Assembly: GCA_023136735.1 (NCBI GenBank) | Contig: JAGLQQ010000108.1 | Span: 1 to 8,582, forward strand | Direction of reading: 5' to 3' | Source: Candidatus Omnitrophota bacterium | GTDB taxonomy: Bacteria > Omnitrophota > Gorgyraeia > B26-G9 | Length of the DNA stretch: 8,582 bases | Shown here: positions 6,697-8,582 of the stretch, one piece after another | Position numbering within the stretch: the first letter of the stretch is position 1 | Layout of the letters: every line of letters begins with the position of its first letter | The notes under the pieces: model-generated | Databases searched by the model: none | Told to the model about the DNA's origin: nothing | Seen by the model: only the letters and a program-made list of their open reading frames with translations | Translations under genes and position numbers: made by a program

Positions 6697-7554
6697 CTAC
6701 TTTCTTATCAACGTTCTTGCCGCCAAAACTTCTCTTATTCTCTTATCCGCGATAAAATGCAAATTCTTATAATATTCTAAAAACAGCTTCCGGTTAATAC
6801 AAACTAACTCCTGGGAACTTTTTTCCAAATGCATAAGCCTTGCCGAAAATTCAGAAAGCTTACTAGAATAAAAAATGTTATAAATCGTATAATTCAGATT
6901 CAAGTTCATTAAACCCTCAATAATCGCTTCAGAAGAAGGTTCAATAATTATCTCTTCTTTTCTTCCTGCGTCTTCCGGGGAGAACGGCAACTCCAGCACA
7001 GGCACAGGAAGAAGCATATGAACTTTTATCTGCTGTACGCTTATAGACACAAATTCCGCGTAGACTATAAGCACCCGATTAAATTGCCCTTTTAAATATT
7101 TTTCACTAAGATACCTTTTTAAATTATCCGCCTCAGAAGACTCAACTTTTTCTCCTATTCCCGAAAAAAACAAATACGGCTCTTGGAGTCCGTCCAGATA
7201 ATTCGCGCCCCTTTCCCCAAGGACAATAAGCGTATCATTTCCTGAGTTCTTCTCTTTTAAAGCGGTATTCATAAGCAACGAGTTTAACTCGCCCAAGAAA
7301 CCTTCATCCGAAGTAATCACTACAATACAACACGGTTCTTCCCGGTCTCTTTGAAAAAAAGGGTGATTCACAGCCTTGCCCTTTTTCAGAATTGAAAATG
7401 AATCATGTAATTGCGAAAGGAATCTACCTTCCCTTTTTCTTTCATCCTGCAACCGTCTTAACTGGACCGCTGTTGTGATTTTCAAAATATCAATCATTTC
7501 TTCCAGGGTTTTATTAAAACTTAAATCATTTTTTAAACGTGCAATCGAGCGCAT
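6697..7554 (-). CDS. atpG: F1-type ATPase gamma-like subunit, divergent
   Basis: Gamma is the central rotor shaft of F1, made of two long terminal helices around a Rossmann-like middle domain. At 285 residues it has normal family length. It is recognised by its position between alpha and beta, by VVITSDEGFLGELN at 78-91 (family form ITSDRGLCGGLN), and by EFSARLMHLEKSS at 235-247 (family ESARMxAMxxAT). Both ends have drifted. The N-terminal KITkAMxMVaa helix reads EMIDILKITTAVQLRRLQ (19-36), and the C-terminal RQaxITxEIxEI segment reads LHFIADKRIREVLAA. ATG 7554 is the only sensible start; upstream is AT-rich with only a weak GGG about 8 bases before it. Beta starts three bases after the stop, so translation of the two is probably coupled. 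With only short conserved motifs, gamma function as a rotor is inferred mainly from context. Confidence 0.85.
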   Translation of the reverse strand: MRSIARLKNDLSFNKTLEEMIDILKITTAVQLRRLQDERKREGRFLSQLHDSFSILKKGKAVNHPFFQRDREEPCCIVVITSDEGFLGELNSLLMNTALKEKNSGNDTLIVLGERGANYLDGLQEPYLFFSGIGEKVESSEADNLKRYLSEKYLKGQFNRVLIVYAEFVSISVQQIKVHMLLPVPVLELPFSPEDAGRKEEIIIEPSSEAIIEGLMNLNLNYTIYNIFYSSKLSEFSARLMHLEKSSQELVCINRKLFLEYYKNLHFIADKRIREVLAARTLIRK

Positions 7555-7592
7555 TTTAAAAACCCAATCTATTATGATTATTAATATTTTGT

Positions 7593-8582
7593 TTATACCA
7601 TTTTTCTAGCGCGAAAATATTCCACAATCGCTTTATCCAATGCTTTTTTAAGCTCATCGGACAAACTTTCTTCCTGTTCTATTTTTCGCACAATTTCGGG
7701 ATGATGTTCTGTAAAAAAAGAAAACACGTCCTGTTTAAATTCAATTAGTACATCCCTAGGAATGACCTCCAAAATCTTTTTTGTAAATATATAAAACAAG
7801 ATTACTTCTTCCGCTAAAGAAAGCGGCCTGAAATTTTCCTGAATAAAAAGCTCTTCCAGGATCTCTCCTTTTCTAATTATTTCCTGGGTTTGAGAAGAAA
7901 ACCGTGTTCTAAGTCTGCGTAATCTCAGCATCTCCCTGTAACGCAAATACTCCAGTCTTAACCCCTTGCTCAATCCGCGCAAAATATGCGGCTGAACCCT
8001 GGGCCCGATACGGGAAACCGAAAGCCCCATGTCAATTGCCGGCTTAAACCCTTCATGAAATAAATTCGAGCTCAAATATATCTGTCCATCAGTCATAGAA
8101 ATAATATTAGACTGTATATATCCTGTTATATCTCCCTGTAAAGTCTCAACTATGGGCAAAAAGGTCATTGTCCCTCCGCCAATCTGCTCTTTTAATCTTC
8201 CCGCTCTTTCCATCAACTGAGAATGAATAAAAAATATGTCGCCGGGATAAGCCTCTCTTCCCGGTGAACGTTCAAGCAGAAGTGAAATCTGCCGGTATAC
8301 CCAGGCATGTTTTGTCAAATCATCAAAAACAACCAAGACATCTTTGCCCTTGTGCATAAAATATTCACCTAAACTCGCCGCCGTATACGGACACACAAAC
8401 TGCTCCGCGGCAGAACTAGAAGCAAAAGCACACACAGCAATAGTATAAGACATTGCTTCTTTTTCAACCAGCTTATGAATTATTTTCTCGAAATTAGAAT
8501 ATGCCCCCCCGACAAAACAATAAATACAAATAACATCCTTATCTTTTTGATTAAGAATAACATCCAGGGCAATACTCGTTCT
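7593..8582 (-). CDS. atpA: F1-type ATPase alpha-like subunit, partial (N-terminal part beyond window edge)
   Basis: Alpha is the non-catalytic nucleotide-binding subunit of the F1 head, which works with beta and gamma. The reading frame is open to the window edge, giving 329 residues from the Walker A threonine region to the stop, close to the length of this part in E. coli AtpA. The ATG at 8453 is internal: the 43 codons before it align without gaps to alpha (TSIALDVILNQ, then VICIY). Visible family motifs, counted from the edge, are the DDLTKH Walker B segment (about 87-92), RQISLLLERSPGREAYPGD (about 97-115), TDGQI (about 164) and SVSR with the arginine finger (R191). Oddities: the first visible residue, at the Walker A lysine position, is arginine (AGA). 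GGAAQ after SVSR reads GPRVQ, and the conserved FAQFGSDLD loop reads LRRLRTRFS. Gamma follows after 38 bases. Family assignment is secure; conventional ATP synthase function is doubtful. Confidence 0.93.
   Translation of the reverse strand, partial: RTSIALDVILNQKDKDVICIYCFVGGAYSNFEKIIHKLVEKEAMSYTIAVCAFASSSAAEQFVCPYTAASLGEYFMHKGKDVLVVFDDLTKHAWVYRQISLLLERSPGREAYPGDIFFIHSQLMERAGRLKEQIGGGTMTFLPIVETLQGDITGYIQSNIISMTDGQIYLSSNLFHEGFKPAIDMGLSVSRIGPRVQPHILRGLSKGLRLEYLRYREMLRLRRLRTRFSSQTQEIIRKGEILEELFIQENFRPLSLAEEVILFYIFTKKILEVIPRDVLIEFKQDVFSFFTEHHPEIVRKIEQEESLSDELKKALDKAIVEYFRARKMV

Noticed and set aside
5020..7609. Other plus-strand open frames of 70-77 codons (5020-5232, 5605-5820, 7376-7609) and 1718-2038
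   Set aside because: All lie opposite conserved motifs of PilB, F1 beta, F1 gamma or PilM and show no family features or convincing ribosome sites.
5299..8582. N-ATPase (alternative Na+/H+ F-type ATPase) operon
   Set aside because: That operon starts with beta and epsilon and ends with alpha and gamma; here the order is alpha-gamma-beta with no epsilon.

Overview
All genes in this window lie on the minus strand, so they are transcribed from high to low coordinates. Reading in that direction they are: the C-terminal two thirds of an F1-ATPase alpha-like subunit (cut by the window edge), F1 gamma-like, F1 beta-like, a PilB/GspE assembly ATPase, a PilC/GspF inner-membrane platform protein, a PilM-PilN fusion (GspL-like layout), a PilO/GspM-like protein, a probable intrinsic terminator, a non-coding gap of about 175 bases with an unusual set of inverted repeats, and the first 59 codons of a prepilin/pseudopilin cut by the other edge.

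The DNA is AT-rich with many long A/T runs. Genes are packed with gaps of 3 to 61 bases and mostly weak or absent Shine-Dalgarno sequences. The pilus genes are of the diderm type IVa pilus / type II secretion kind. I infer an uncultivated Gram-negative lineage. Omnitrophota or a related PVC or Elusimicrobiota-like group is a guess from overall flavour, not something the sequence proves.

The most interesting feature is the joining of two machines. The three F1-type subunits keep the usual alpha-gamma-beta order, but no epsilon gene follows beta. Instead the pilus/secretion assembly ATPase starts 27 bases downstream in the same direction. The F1 subunits are also not ordinary. Beta keeps its catalytic residues and alpha keeps its arginine finger. 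However, the alpha Walker A lysine position reads as arginine, the alpha loop that normally contacts gamma is replaced by a basic stretch, the DELSEED lever and the DPLDSTSR segment of beta are altered, and gamma has lost most of its signature residues. This fits a specialised or second F1-like ATPase rather than a standard ATP synthase. Its placement suggests, as a hypothesis only, a link to the pilus/secretion machine.

The pilus block encodes an extension ATPase (PilB), its membrane platform (PilC), and the alignment subcomplex (PilM-N fusion plus PilO) that would connect them to the envelope. The pseudopilin that follows the terminator would be a substrate of this machine and probably has separate transcription.
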